Below are positions 23,901 through 36,000 of a stretch of 64,000 bases of DNA, one piece after another. The stretch comes from Zychaea mexicana (lineage: Eukaryota; Mucoromycota; Mucoromycetes; Mucorales; Lichtheimiaceae). The translations under genes and the position numbers were made by a program. The DNA lies in assembly GCF_025766255.1 (NCBI RefSeq), contig NW_026516680.1, positions 124,001-188,000 of the forward strand. The letters are read 5' to 3'. Position 1 is the stretch's first letter, and the number at the start of each line of letters is the position of its first letter. The notes beneath the pieces were generated by a model. It was not told the DNA's origin. It worked only from the letters and a program-made list of their open reading frames with translations, and did no database searches.

Positions 23901-24022
23901 GTCGTGGTTGTTACAGATCGAACAGTTACTGTGTCGTTGGATGATGGTCGTTCGTCTTGATCCGCATCAACGCTTTGACGACGACTTGGTTCTTCCATTG
24001 CTGTTGTTGGTGGCGTCCCCAT
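20906..24022 (-). CDS. DHA2-type (14-helix) MFS transporter
   Basis: Probable proton-coupled multidrug or small-molecule exporter of the plasma or vacuolar membrane. Fifteen exons: 24022-23775, 23689-23612, 23534-23509, 23415-23312, 23209-23156, 23059-23048, 22973-22918, 22811-22760, 22685-22639, 22533-22338, 22255-21948, 21857-21748, 21668-21603, 21532-21275, 21195-20906. They total 1905 nt, 634 residues. Motifs: [16 protein letters not shown] in helix 1 (the DHA2 signature region), [10 protein letters not shown] (motif A), [33 protein letters not shown], and [16 protein letters not shown] in the C-terminal half. A cytosolic tail rich in Glu/Gln/Val ends the protein. I chose the ATG at 24022; an upstream in-frame ATG at 24103 would add a Phe/Leu-rich stretch. 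Substrate unknown. The copy at 2640-3710 is its broken paralogue. Confidence 0.92.
23048..23059 (-). other. 12-nt microexon of the MFS gene
   Basis: Minus-strand ATATTCTCTATG between a TTACAG acceptor and a GTAAGC donor, with introns of 96 and 74 nt. It supplies I-F-S-M and restores the conserved run [21 protein letters not shown] that DHA2 transporters have at this place. Confidence 0.75.
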
Positions 24023-24498
24023 TCGCAATCGGATCAAGAATTTGTGGAAAAGTGAAAGGGAAAGAACAAGAAGCACGAAAAAAAAACGACAAGAAATCTC
24101 CATATCTTAAAAGCTCCGCTCAAGTCGCTGCCTTTGGCAAGAAGAGCATTTGAAACGGTGCAATAAAGGCCCGCTTTTTTCTTTTCTTTTTGGGGAGCAT
24201 CAAGAAAAACCAGACCGATGGTTTTGTACTTGTCGTTCCGGTAAAGAAATTATGGATCGTGTGTGTGTGTGTGATGCGCAGCTTCTCGTGGGTCATGATG
24301 AGCAAAGAAAATTTAGGTGGCTTTCCCGATCACTAGCGCGGATCTTCGGTTTACCAGAAACAATTCTATCGTGTTACAAACACGGGTAAACCTTTGTCGA
24401 TTTCCGTCCAACCGGACCACCACACCACAAACATGACCATGACTAGATCGAGTTGCAAATGGATTCGTTGGAAAGAACACACATCAATGGCTGTGCGT

Positions 24499-24524
24499 GG
24501 TGTGTGTGTGTGTGTGTGTGTGTG
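24499..24524. repeat. (GT)n microsatellite
   Basis: About twelve tandem GT units upstream of the MFS gene. Confidence 0.9.
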
Positions 24525-25132
24525 ATCATGAGGAGTTGTGGACCCATAGTTTTACGCTTACAGATCTGATCTCCAGATATTTCTCACACTATGTATCTAA
24601 CTAGAACCGTCCCTGAACTCTGTGATGCATAGCCCGTTGGTTGTCAAAGAGTTGCTATGGTTCGTTTAAAGCAGCTCGAAAGAGATAGACAGCTTTTACC
24701 TGATATGGTGAGGAGACTTTTCATGCGTAGACATATCGGATCTAGTTTCCCTTTTTGGCTCGGCCAGCAGCAGTGAGTGGCTGCCATGATGATATGCAAT
24801 CATCAAACACTTGAAGGCCGGGTCAATATACTACACTAGCTAATACGACGATAGCTGTGCATATCAAGTCTGCAACTCGCCCTTATTAGCAAGCACTACT
24901 ACTCTACAAACAAGAAATGATCCTATAACAAGCACTTTTTATTATATAATCGACTGCTTACATCGGTATTACTGCTATTGCTACTACTATCACAATATAC
25001 ATGATGATGAATGATAGCCAACGATCGAGACGCCATTTAGTTTGCAACTTGTTTCATTCTCTTTCGTGCAGCCAAATTTTCACTACTTGTCATCAAAGAA
25101 AGGGCGCCCGTCAGAGGCGTAACGTGGCAACC

Positions 25133-25669
25133 ATGACGAATGCTTCAGGTATCGACGTAGTCCAGTACAGACAGCAGCTAGAAGGTTACACGTTTACTCC
25201 GTCCACCGGAGTAAGTCACCTAATGTATCCAAACACGTTGTTTTATAAGAAAACGAGCATTGATCGTCTTCGCACCTTGGGACTGAACCTCCGCTATGAT
25301 AGCAGCTGTATAGATGATAGATGCTGTTGTAATGGAAGAGATTTATTAGATGACATGCAGCAAAGATATAGCATCAGTACTGCTAACCCAAGTTTTGTGG
25401 TAGATGTGTACAAAGTGTGAAAGATATCAATTTTATCAAGCATGTACAAAAACAATTGCAGAAAGGGTATAAGTTTCTATAGAGCCTGCCACTTGTCGTT
25501 GTTGTCAGTATCAACATGGCCAGTGACTTCAACTGAGCATTATCCTCAGATTTTAAGTGACTATGACTGTAGACAGATCATGAGCACATACAAGATGGAT
25601 GAGCAAGCTATTCGTGAACCGTACGAGTTATGGCCGAGATCACGGCGTGACGGGTCAGAGCTATTATAG
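25133..25669 (+). other. Unrecognised possible small gene or gene remnant
   Basis: An ORF from ATG 25133 (MTNASGIDVVQYRQQLEGYT...) runs to 25420, and a second open stretch in 25442-25669 ends RSRRDGSELL. A GTAAGT at about 25210 could be a splice donor, but I could not find a join that makes both parts one protein. No motif or family recognised. Could be a short fungal-specific gene, a decayed gene or chance. Confidence 0.2.
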
Positions 25670-25799
25670 AATGCCATTATTCAATTAATATTTGGTCCCC
25701 GTTGTTATGGCTCCTTGCCTTGCCTTGGTGAAAGGTGATCATTTAATTTAAGCTCAAACATATGAAAAATAAGAACTTTCATTGTCCTCATGGTCATAT

Positions 25800-25964
25800 T
25801 TATGCTCTGGGATCGCTTGGATCAATCACCCAGATGCCAATCTCGTCTGTTTCTTTCTCGCTGTTAACTGCAACGGACTTCTTGCTGCCTAGTGCAAAGG
25901 GAATGACGAGTGACAAAATGCTGGAGACGGAATACGCTACCAATGTTGTATGACGAGCAACCAT
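25800..25964 (-). other. Possible C-terminal exon of a membrane protein
   Basis: 54-codon ORF with one clear hydrophobic segment (VSSILSLVIPFALGSKK) followed by an acidic hydrophilic tail ending WVIDPSDPRA. It starts just after a CGCAG that could be a splice acceptor. This looks like the tail of a multi-exon membrane protein, but no matching upstream exons are evident before the uL22m gene begins on the other strand. It may be a remnant. Confidence 0.3.
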
Positions 25965-26320
25965 ATTCTGCGTGCTTCATCAGTAGCTGCTGTCTTCTAA
26001 TGGATCAAAATCACGGTGGACCAACGTAAGGGAAGAAAAGATGCTAGCGATGATGTGAATGACAAGCTACGTATGTATTCATCCGATACATTGATCTAAA
26101 CGCTAATAGCGTTCAGGTTCTTACAAACTTAGTTCGGAGCGCTGTATATTTCAACCGGCTTGATGAATGCGCGGCATGAGGGCATAACATTGTCATGAAT
26201 CTACGACGGGTTTTTTGACGGCACTTGCCAAAAATGGTGGCGGATTTTGAAAACAGGTTGAAGGGCTCTTCAAGAAAAAAAAAACAATCCTTCCAGCGTA
26301 CAACAAGAACAACAAGAAAC

Positions 26321-27411
26321 ATGGCCAGCTTCTCATTAAGTATGTTCTCTTCTTATATTTGTATTTGAATCGCGACCGCATGCACGCACCCACTCTAAAC
26401 TAACGCATATTGACTCATTCACTTCTTTTGATCCTTAGCCTCGGCTTTCCGTGCCGTATGTCGACCATTGTCACAACCAACGCGCTTACAAAGGTACGAT
26501 TACCAGCCATCTCCAAACTCACTCTACAGAAAAAGATGCTTTCTGAATGTCTGTAGCACATGCATGTGCAGCTTGTTAACACAGCGACGTTTTTTAGATT
26601 CTCTACAGCACCTCGTCGTTTAGCTGAACAACCTGCTACATCTCGACCCGATGTTGGTGCTTCGTCCTTGTTTGAAAATGTCACTGTTGAATCTGGAAAG
26701 GAACAATTGGAACATGGTGAAAAGGCAGTGAAGAAACAGGTATTTTTTGATTGTCATATACCTTTTTTTTATTTTGGAGAAAAGGACGATAGTGTGTTTT
26801 TTGATGTTGTCAAAGACAAGGGAGTTCTGACACTTGCTTTGAACAATAGTACCAATGGTCGTCTACCAACATGAAAGGCAGCCCGCGAAAATTAAACATG
26901 CTTGCACGACAAATCCGAAACTTGCCTGTGGACGAAGCTATCAAACAGATGGAATTCTCACCAAAACGAACAGCACGCAAGATCATGCACAATTTGGCAT
27001 TTGCTCGAAAGAACGCTGCAGAACAGAAGGATATGCAAAACCTCATTGTCGGTAAGTCTATAGGCGATTACTACTGTGGAGCAAGAGAAAGAGGAGGATA
27101 AGGAGAAGGAGGGAATGACTGTTTTTTTTTCGAGTATACTTACGTATGGTTTGGTAATGATAGCACAAGCGTGGGTTGGCAAAGGACGATACATCAAACG
27201 CATTCGACCACACGGTCGTGGTCAGTTTGGTATTATGCATCACAAGGAATCACATATCAAGTTTTTGCTTGAAGAGGCACCTCAAGCGGATCAGGAAGCA
27301 ATCACAGCTTCCCGAAGAAACATTCGTGGTTGGAAGGACACAAAGAAGGTTTGGACACCTTTGAAGGAGAATAAGCCAATCTACAACCCAAAGGCTTTCT
27401 ACAACTGGTAG
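26321..27411 (+). CDS. MRPL22: Mitochondrial large-subunit ribosomal protein uL22m
   Basis: Component of the mitochondrial large ribosomal subunit; members of this family line the nascent-chain exit tunnel. Exons: 26321-26339, 26439-26493, 26598-26739, 26850-27051, 27164-27411; 666 nt, 221 residues. The spliced N-terminus MASFSLTSAFRAVCRPLSQP is a typical mitochondrial targeting peptide split over three short exons. The uL22 domain (about 75-205) shows SPRKLNMLARQIRNLPVDEA, QMEFSPKRTARKI, then AWVGKGRYIKRIRPHGRGQF, with the conserved hairpin region near RPHGRG. The tail ends KPIYNPKAFYNW. All splice phases agree. Confidence 0.95.
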
Positions 27412-29007
27412 ATAAAGGGAGAGACAAGAGCCATTTAGACAGCAACAGCCACACACATTCACTTATCATACATGCACAAACACTCGACAATTTCTTCTCT
27501 CGCCTCATCCCTCCCGTCTGAAAAAAGACGATATGTATTTTCTTTTCTCTTCTTGTAATTAGTGATAGAGCATTAATGTTCAATATCTATCCAAAAAAAA
27601 GTATGATTGATTTTATTAATCGTTTCGGGAACACTTCGAAAGGCTTGGGTGAGGTGATACAGTAATCTAAACTATGCCAAAGCGTTTACTGGGACCTTTA
27701 GAATACCCTTTCTCATCTGACCAACTGTATCTATTCTATTACAATGCCAAGAACTTGTTACCGTCTCTCTCGCACGAAAGTTGTACATGGTTCGATGGTC
27801 GACAAAGTCACTAAGCTTTTGAGTTCCATCATCCAGAAAGCAGGTCGCCGTGGCTCAATTAAAAGATATTGTGGCCAGCGAATAAGTAACAGCATACGAA
27901 CTGCAGAACTCAAATTAAACATATGCGCGTAATAGATGCAAATTCCGCTATCCCTGTTTGCGCAGGGTGCTTTTGTTTTGTACAGCGACATCACCACTAA
28001 ACTTTATGTGTTTGGTGTGTGGGGAGGATAGGATTTTTTGAAATGCACATTGCGTTGTGAAAGTGGCTACGTACATGGTTGTACAGATGTCTGTAGAAGG
28101 ACTGTTATCAGGTAAGTAACCAGTACAAACAAACGATGCGCGATGGTTGTGTGCCTTTGCTGTGTGAAACATTTTTTGTTTGCACTTGCGCCCGAACGTC
28201 ATCGTGAACAATATGCTGTGTACAAGCAAAGAAGCCCGTTATGCATATATATCTTCTGTAACTGGCGTGATACCGCATCACTTTGGGTAAATGATTCATC
28301 GACGCGACTTTGAGTTCCAGTACATGTCTATATGAATTGGAGCGGTTTTATAAGATATACGATGAGGTTGGTGACATGAGGAGTGTTATTGTTGCCAATT
28401 TGCAGAAGAAGGAAAAAAACACATGGTTAAAAAAAAAGTAACAATAGGGCTGCGTTATAGGTATACTGCACAAAACAAGCCAGTGCAGCTGACCATCAGA
28501 ACCTTGTACGTTATATCTGTAGACAGAAATATGCGCGTTCGATATCAAGCCTCAAGTAACAAGGCCAACAGCGTAATGATCATCTTGGCAAACGGGATGG
28601 ACGGAATGGCTCGTGACAACTTGAATGGAAACTGGGTACCCTTGTGCCACGGTAAACCAGGAACAAACGCCCAAGCAGTTCATGCCGAGGGAGAATGAGA
28701 GGACCTTTTGAATCTCAGAGAAGAGCTAATAATAATAATAATGTACCGCAGCATATAAGTTTACACGTCCTTGTCCAAAACACGTCAAGAAAGGTTTAGT
28801 TTAGAAAGCATAAGCGACCTTTCTCAAGCCATTCCTGACCACAAAAAATAGTGCGTGATAAAAATAAGGAGTTGGGTGTGTGGCACATCCATTTGCTTTT
28901 TTGGCCTTCTTCTTTTTCTCTTTCTTCATTTCTACCGTCGTCTCTTCTTACTACAGTACCCACTCTTTTCCGCTCGTACGCACCGGTCCACAGTAATATA
29001 AGCCATC
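27412..29007. other. Intergenic; weak ORFs only
   Basis: 3' region of uL22m and promoter of the CYSTM gene. Two short plus-strand ORFs (27744-27932, 28423-28698) have mixed composition. The second ends GNWVPLCHGKPGTN.. and could be a remnant of a secreted domain, but I cannot assign it. An (ATA)n tract lies near 28729-28742. The region 28900-28990 is pyrimidine-rich, as at other starts here. Confidence 0.4.
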
Positions 29008-29351
29008 ATGGGTAACGATCAGCCTTACTATCCTCCTCCGCAACAAGGACAACAATACTATCCTCCTCCACAAGGTGGTGACCCTGGTATGTATATCATA
29101 TGAGACGAAGAAATAGGGATCTTTCATACAAAGGATGATGAAGGCCCTGTGTGTGGGTTTGATTGGGATCTTTTACTGATAAAAGCCGAAATGATGATCC
29201 AGGCTACTATCAACCTCAACCACCCCCGAACACGGTATATGTCCAACAACCAGAACAACGAGGTGGAGGTGACCATGGCTGCTGCATGGCATGCTTAATC
29301 GGCTGCCTAGCGTTTTGTGCTTTGGATGCCTTGTGCGATTGTCTCTGTTAG
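29008..29351 (+). CDS. CYSTM-type cysteine-rich membrane peptide
   Basis: Small tail-anchored-like protein of the eukaryotic CYSTM family, linked in plants and fungi to stress tolerance and metal or redox responses (family knowledge). Exons 29008-29086 and 29203-29351, intron 116 nt; 228 nt, 75 residues. The first 50 residues are rich in Pro, Gln and Tyr with repeated YYPPP and QQGQQ units. The C-terminus has the diagnostic cysteine-packed helix GCCMACLIGCLAFCALDALC followed by DCLC. The ATG at 29008 is in good context after ATC. The acceptor GATCCAG was chosen because it alone keeps frame with the cysteine helix. Confidence 0.9.
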
Positions 29352-32107
29352 AAGTACCGAAAAAAAAAAAATTATGCTCCCCAACTATCTCTCTTTTTCT
29401 CTACTGAATACCACTACTACTTTCTTTTTTAAAATACAAGATATCTTTCATATCCTCATGTATTGATTTGCAATAAATACTTACTCCATTTTCTTGGCAA
29501 AAACTCCGGAACTGCCTCTCTTACTTTTCGGCGAGTGCGTGTGTACGCGTGTATGCGTAAAAATGCTGGCTGGGCAAATGAACTAAAATCATGGAGAAAC
29601 GGCAATAACAAAATTTGGCAATGCTGAAAATGAATCACCCGTCAGATGGCTTTGAAAAAGTCGCACCAGCTGTTTGAACACCCACACTCTCAAGAGAGTA
29701 GATTTGCGGCCTCTATGTTATACGTATGTTTCTTCTGGTGTGCGATGTAGCACAGACTGTGGCGCTTTCTTCTGGAAGACTTCAAAAGTCTCTGCTAGTC
29801 TTTTTGCTTGAATGATAGTGAAAGCGCTTTTCTCAACGAACTTGGAAGGCCAGGGCTCATTTCTGAAAGTGTCTTTGTATATCCAGCTAGGTTCTATGAT
29901 GATTATCCGCTGGTTATATCGCCCCTACTAAAAATTGGGCACAAACGTAAAACAAAAATGCAATCGAAATGTATGGTGGTTACATAGCCCAATTGGTCGG
30001 TACTAGGCTTCATAAGTACGCGTCTCTCTCTCTCTGTGTGTGTGTTATAGAAGAGAAGAGAGGGTGAAATATGTGTACGGTATTCTAAAAAATATTTGTA
30101 GCATCATCAGCCTGTCATTCTTACGCCTCCGCTATTAAGTAGGCACAAGTAAGCTTCTGCGGATGAAATAACAAGTAGTAGATTACACGATCAAAACGAC
30201 GGACCGATTGTTCCGGCCATCCCTTCATGCATTGCCTGTTTTGACCGGATGTTTATTGGCAGTAAGAGATAAGGATCAATTGATGAGCTTTTATTTTCTG
30301 CTGTGCTACTACATCATAAATGGGTCCTATTTTTAGTGTTTATCAAATTGATGTGGGGTTCTATCTGTGGTTGTGGCTTGCTTCGTTGTGCACGCGCAAA
30401 TCCATGCCAAGAAAGATGAGCCACACAAGCCATTGCATTAGGTACTACGAGAGCAGTAACATCTCCGAGCCAACAAGCAGTTTGCAATGACTAGACTGTA
30501 CACTAGACTGTCTGTTTTAATTACTTGAGGAGACATTATGGCTCAGGATTGATGTATTATATACTGTATCTCCAAGACAAAAGCAGTTTTTGTTGCATCA
30601 CCCGACTTTTGTATCGTTGCACGAAAAAGAAGAAATCTGCATGTTTGAGTCCACATCTATTTTTACATCGAATGAGCCTCATATCGACCATTTTACTGCC
30701 GCTGTGTGTAGGGGTAGATATTCATTAGGTCTTTTCGTCGTTGTCGTCCTCCGTCAAATGATGCCAAGTATTATTTTCTTGGATAATCTAGGGTGGTAGG
30801 AGTGAAGAAGGAGAGATGCGGGTCCTGCGAACAAAAGAGGTGCCAGTTTTATTGAATTATCATTTAAAGGTATAGATATCAAATATTACATCTCCATATC
30901 ATGTTGGACAACGTAGGAGAAGTAGTAGTAGTAATAGGAAAGAAGAAGAGTAAAGGTGGGATGAAAGAGACCAAGAGATCCTATATTCAGATACTAGCAG
31001 TCCCTGCCTCGCTTCGCTCGTGTGATTTAACGGGACCGCGCCGCAATGCCCCTGAACCCCAAACCGCCGGGTAGTAGCATTAATGTTCACGACTGTAACA
31101 ATAACCTTTAGTAATAGCTTTAAAATCCGCGTAGCAAATCAACTGCATAATGCTGGTAGATATTGCTCTCCGAGACACTGCTACCATATTATAGAAAAAA
31201 CCCATGGCAAGCTATGAATACAGCCGGAACATGCATCAAGTCGATTAACTGATATGATGTACAATTAAAGGCTGTACGACTTGATATTAAGGCGATGCCC
31301 GATATACTTGGTCAATAGCAGGATGGTAATCCGCTTCCTGTAGACAATTTTATTTTGCCATTGTATAAACAAAACGCACACTCATGCACTTACATCATAA
31401 AAACAAAACAGAAAATGAAAGAAACGCGAAAGCATAGCAAGAGCAAAAAAAAACCGACATAAGTTTTCCTCCAAGTCCAAGCACTTTTGTGGTTTTCATC
31501 GGACAAAGGAGCGCTTAAATCGGTTTTGGATTGTTTATTCGATCAGTGCAGATATTATATACCAGATCAGTTCTTCAGCTTGTTTTTTCTCGTCGTAAGA
31601 GATCAGTTTGTGGATCCAGACGTGGCTGCTGAACTATCACATTTTCATTTGTCTCTTTCTGCTCAGAAGTATCATTTCATTCAGATGCATCCATTCTCCT
31701 AGCGGGATGTGTAAGGTTTACACGACATAACACGCTACAATAAAGATGCACTTCATCGAGAACATTCAGAGATCGGCTCTCCAAACACCCCCCGCACATG
31801 TATCGATATATCACGGGATATCTCTCGGATGGTGCATAAAAATATAGGAAGGTTTCTCTCTTTATTAACATTAGTGAGATGTATTCTCATAAAAAGAAGT
31901 AGAGGGGTATGCAGTGAATATTATATGTGTATCAGGAGAAGCAAAGAACAGTAAAGGTAAAAAAAAAAAAAACTATACAAATGTAACTCTTGGGCATAAA
32001 CAGGAAAAAAAGGAATGGGGTATACAAATCAGGGAATTCTAAAGGGTGCGTACGTGTGCGCGTTTTTGTTGAGTGTGCGAGAACGACAGCTTGTCATCTT
32101 AACCATT
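29352..32107. other. Intergenic, no gene seen
   Basis: About 2.7 kb between the CYSTM gene and the DUF1752 gene. Contains short microsatellite-like GT/CT runs near 30025-30050 and a GC-rich block at 31000-31080 that stands out from the AT-rich surroundings. Short plus-strand ORFs (30590-30799, 31487-31702) have no recognisable features. Confidence 0.5.
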
Positions 32108-32208
32108 TCAAGCAGCTGCTTTTGAAAACCAAGAGTCGAGCTGTTGGGAAAAGCCCTTGCATCGGCGCAACATGGATGTCGTCGGAGCTTTCTCCTGCTT
32201 TCGCACTG

Positions 32209-32239
<31 letters not shown>

Positions 32240-33008
32240 CTGTAGCATGCTGGAAAGCAATGATGTTGGCTTTGCTGCAACTGTACAACCGGAGGAAGGG
32301 CCGCGATTGCTGCTGCTGCTGCTGCTCAGCGCGTGCTTAGAAAACAGTTGCTCTTTTACAGTTTGTCCATCCTCATGAAGCGATGTGACAGACGATACTG
32401 TTGAAGAATACACCGTGCTTGTGGTGGTCGTTGAAGAAGGACGGTTGTACCAGTAGTCGTCGCTTTCGTTCATGCTGCTATCGTCAGGGTAATAATCGTC
32501 CTCGTCCTCGTTGTCAAAATCATCGTCATCATCATCGATGAAGAACTTGTGGTTGGTTGTAGGAGAGGAAGGAGAGGATCGTTGTTGTTGTGGTTGTGGT
32601 AATGGTTGGATCAAAGGTGGTTGTGTGGACTGTAATCGAGGAACGCGAAGATCAGGTAACGACCGGGAGCGTGATAAGGAGCGTCGTGTTCGGATGTCTT
32701 CTTCATGCGACAAGGTTGACGATGGGCCGGGTGAAAGGATCGTGGCGGGTGGTGCTGTTTGCTTTTGCATCACTGCTTGGCGATACCATAAACGCCACGT
32801 CATATTCTCAAGCCGAAACCCGTTCCGAAGTTGTCGCTTGCACTTGGTGAAGACTAGGTTCAAAAGAGAATTCTGTTAGCACAGAACGCACATAATTACG
32901 GACTGAGGGGCTTGTTCTCTTACCTGCCCAGAGCGAGGATAATTCATCGAGATTGTTCCATGGAAGCGTAGGATGCAAGTAAGGCACAAGCTGCATATCC
33001 ATTGTCAT
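32108..33008 (-). CDS. DUF1752 (AreA/GATA-like N-terminal motif) protein
   Basis: Fungal regulatory-type protein. Exons 33008-32924 and 32853-32108, intron 70 nt; 831 nt, 276 residues. Splicing produces the DUF1752 motif near residues 20-55: LPWNNLDELSSLWA, then VFTKCKRQLRNGFRLENMTW and RLWYRQ. This short motif occurs near the N-terminus of nitrogen-regulatory GATA factors such as AreA and in other fungal regulators. No zinc finger (C-x2-C type) is present here. The rest is low complexity: RRSLSRSRSLPDLR (possible phosphosites), a run of Asp/Glu (DDDDDDFDNEDEDD), Ser/Thr tracts, a poly-Gln run of about 11 and a basic end. An in-frame upstream ATG at 33038 would add ten residues (MPWIEYTLRK). 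Confidence 0.85.
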
Positions 33009-36000
33009 TTTTCTGAGTGTGTATTCTATCCACGGCAATCGGTTTCACTGCTCGTAGCAAGTGGAGAAGCGAGAGTGTGGAAAAGAAAAAAGAAAAAAAA
33101 AAAGACAAGAGGAGGGAAGGGTAACTACATATATAAAAAAAGTCGTACTCCGTTAGCCCGCATTTTGGGGTAAAAAACCCCCAGGTGTCCTGGGGCGCTG
33201 TATGAATTGGGGGAACAGAAACCTTTTTTTTCTTTTTCGGGTCGGCCTTCTTGAATGGCCAAGAACATGCAATCCGGTTGTTGCACTGGATTCATCCAGC
33301 AACATCATCAGCTGCATTTCCACCAGGCCAAGTGTCAATCCTTTCCAAACAGTACTTGTTGCTTTACAAGAACACTTGTTTCACGGGTGCATAGCAACTC
33401 GGCTCTCCTTCCTTCTTGTGTCTTACCCTTTCTCCCTTTTTGAATTGCCTGAAAATGTTCTTAATGGCATTGGTGTAACGTGCACCTCGCATACATATCA
33501 CAGCACACGCTTTCATTTTTGTACAAGCAAAAGCATGATCTCTCAGGTACCGTTTGAGTGCCGGCTAAACCATTTTATCTATGTAAACACTGCACACTCG
33601 CACACACAAAAATATGTGTGGGGTAAAATCTCCATACTCTTCAGGGGCCGACAAAGATGATACCATGTCCAACCAAGGGGTATGCCGGCATTATTTGCGT
33701 GCTATCATATGTGACGCATTCTGAATAGAGACTGTTCCCATAATGCACACCAAAACACCAGCAAGAACCAAATGCATCTGCTCTGTTTTCAAGCTGCTCG
33801 TGTTATCCATACTATAACGTGGGTTTTTATGTTTATATTTTTTGATCTACAAAAGGCTAATCACAAAGCACACTGGATGCTAGATGCATTCAAAAGTATG
33901 GGCTTTGGGGCTGTTAGTGTCATAATAAAGTGCGATACGTATTACGCACTTTGGCCGTGGATTAACATCCGCTTGCTGTCGACAGGAGATGTTTCACTTA
34001 ACCGACAAGGGCAAAAAGGAGAAACCTAATTTGCTGTCCCGTACAGAATCTCACAGCACGAAAAACTAGCAGAGATCCCCTTTTCACAACGACATCGTAA
34101 AGCAGTCATTTATACATCGCAGCATAATCGATTGTGGCGTAGTGTTACTGTATCATGCGCTCCCCTTCGCCTTTTTTGCTGTAAGGCTGATATGATAGCA
34201 GCAGAATGATGCATTGTATAACACTACATAGTATCACACTACCCTGTGCCGCAACCAGAGGTTACCGCTCTATACTCTATGCTGTTAAAAGTTGGTGCAG
34301 CTCATCCACAGCCCTGCTGCTTTATCTTGCTCTTCATTCCTTCATTCTGTCCAACTGGCTGTTGCTGCTGCTCCTTTCTGGCAACGGAATGAGATGTTAG
34401 TCGATTGACCGAAAATAAGAGACAGCGTTTTATGCATGCATTTCCACCTGGAATGGCTAGGATATAACCAAGTGTGTACGTCAACTCACAAGCTTTTTGT
34501 CACTTTATAAATCAACGTGAAACATATCATACTTGCTTTCATGTATGCGTTGACTCAAAGATATAAATTCTGTGGTGCTTAGAAGAGTGTCTAAAGTACT
34601 TACACAAGAAGAAAGTGATGATGACCACCAGCAGATCGTTTCCTCTTTCTACATCACCACCTTTAGAAGCTGTTAAATGAATAGCTATTCACAACGTGAC
34701 GAGCTTCTTGCATCTACACGATGCGATGCGAACAGCATTTCATATACGCATTTCATTACCTTAACCTTTACTAACTATCGATAGTGAGGATAATCTGGTT
34801 CGTAACTGAGTATATTGATTTAAACAGTATGCGAAAAATACGTATAAGAAAAGTGACATAGAAGCTTCAGTGTCGCCGTCCTTGCGGCTCAATCACGATG
34901 TGCGCTGCTCTGTCTTTTTTATTTTATACACAACAGCCTTGAAATATAAAGAGCACTTTTACCAAGTATTTATGAAGACTTTAAAGGAACAATTAGCTTC
35001 AGTCATCACAGAACATCATCTGCCGACGTATATGCGTTCAAATATCTTTTGGTTTTTCGCGATCATGTTGTCTGGATAGGGAACACAAGGCCCATGTCTC
35101 TTGTATGTACATACATGGGTCAACCACTTTTACCGACGTACAGTACTTTCTTGACAACAGACCGCACTTCAACACCCAAGCATTGGGAAATCATGTAGGC
35201 GAAGGGAAAAGTAATAATGATGGTGGACGACGCTCGCTGTTCTATGCTATATCCTCTACCAATAATGACAGCAACAGCGAAGAAAGCATTTTTATTCGAG
35301 AATGAAGCTTTTAACAACTTTAGTGCAGTGATGTTTGCTCTGGAAACGCTTTCGTCAAAGCCGTAGAAAGGGATCATGCTATTTTTTTGTAGGGGGAGCC
35401 CCCAGGTCGGGGCTAGTTTATTAAAGTGTATATATACATGAAACTGCCAATATCGAACCAAGTAACATTAGTGTACATTACGATAGGACTAGCGACACAC
35501 CGGTGTGTTCTAACTGTGGGCCAATCATAGTTTGATCAGATATTCAGATATCTGTATTTTAGTCACTGAATACATTTCTTTACATACTGGATCTGAAGAA
35601 GGAGACACCCACTTCATACGATTTTTTAATTATTATGTTTACTCTCCATACTGAATACCAAGGCTATTGGTAGGAAGCTTGAGCTTCCTTAATTCGGCTA
35701 CGTTCTTTGTCTTATTAGTATGATAAGAGAAGAGTTTATCAAAGTACGAAGTAGTTAGCAATGACAAAATATAAGAGTAAGTGAGATACATAGGAGCTGA
35801 CTGTAGACGAAGTTCAGCGTGGATCCTCTGAACAGATTGGATGACTTGTGCAGCCACAGCGTTGGGTCATAAAGGCTCATTTTATGACACATGCTTCGGG
35901 TGTACACTCCAGACAGAGAGAAACGTACTGGATATTAAGATCGTTTTGAAAGGAGCTTTGTTAGAGAGTGTAGTGGAAAAGATGCCGCAAGAGGTGATAA

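Larger units (their letters stand above)
24023..26320. other. Divergent intergenic region
   Basis: Lies between the MFS gene (minus) and uL22m (plus). It includes a GT microsatellite and two weak coding candidates listed separately. It probably carries both promoters. Nothing else recognised. Confidence 0.5.

Noticed and set aside
31000..31080. GC-rich block considered as a tRNA or rRNA fragment
   Set aside because: No A/B box pair, no cloverleaf and no rRNA signature that I can recognise.
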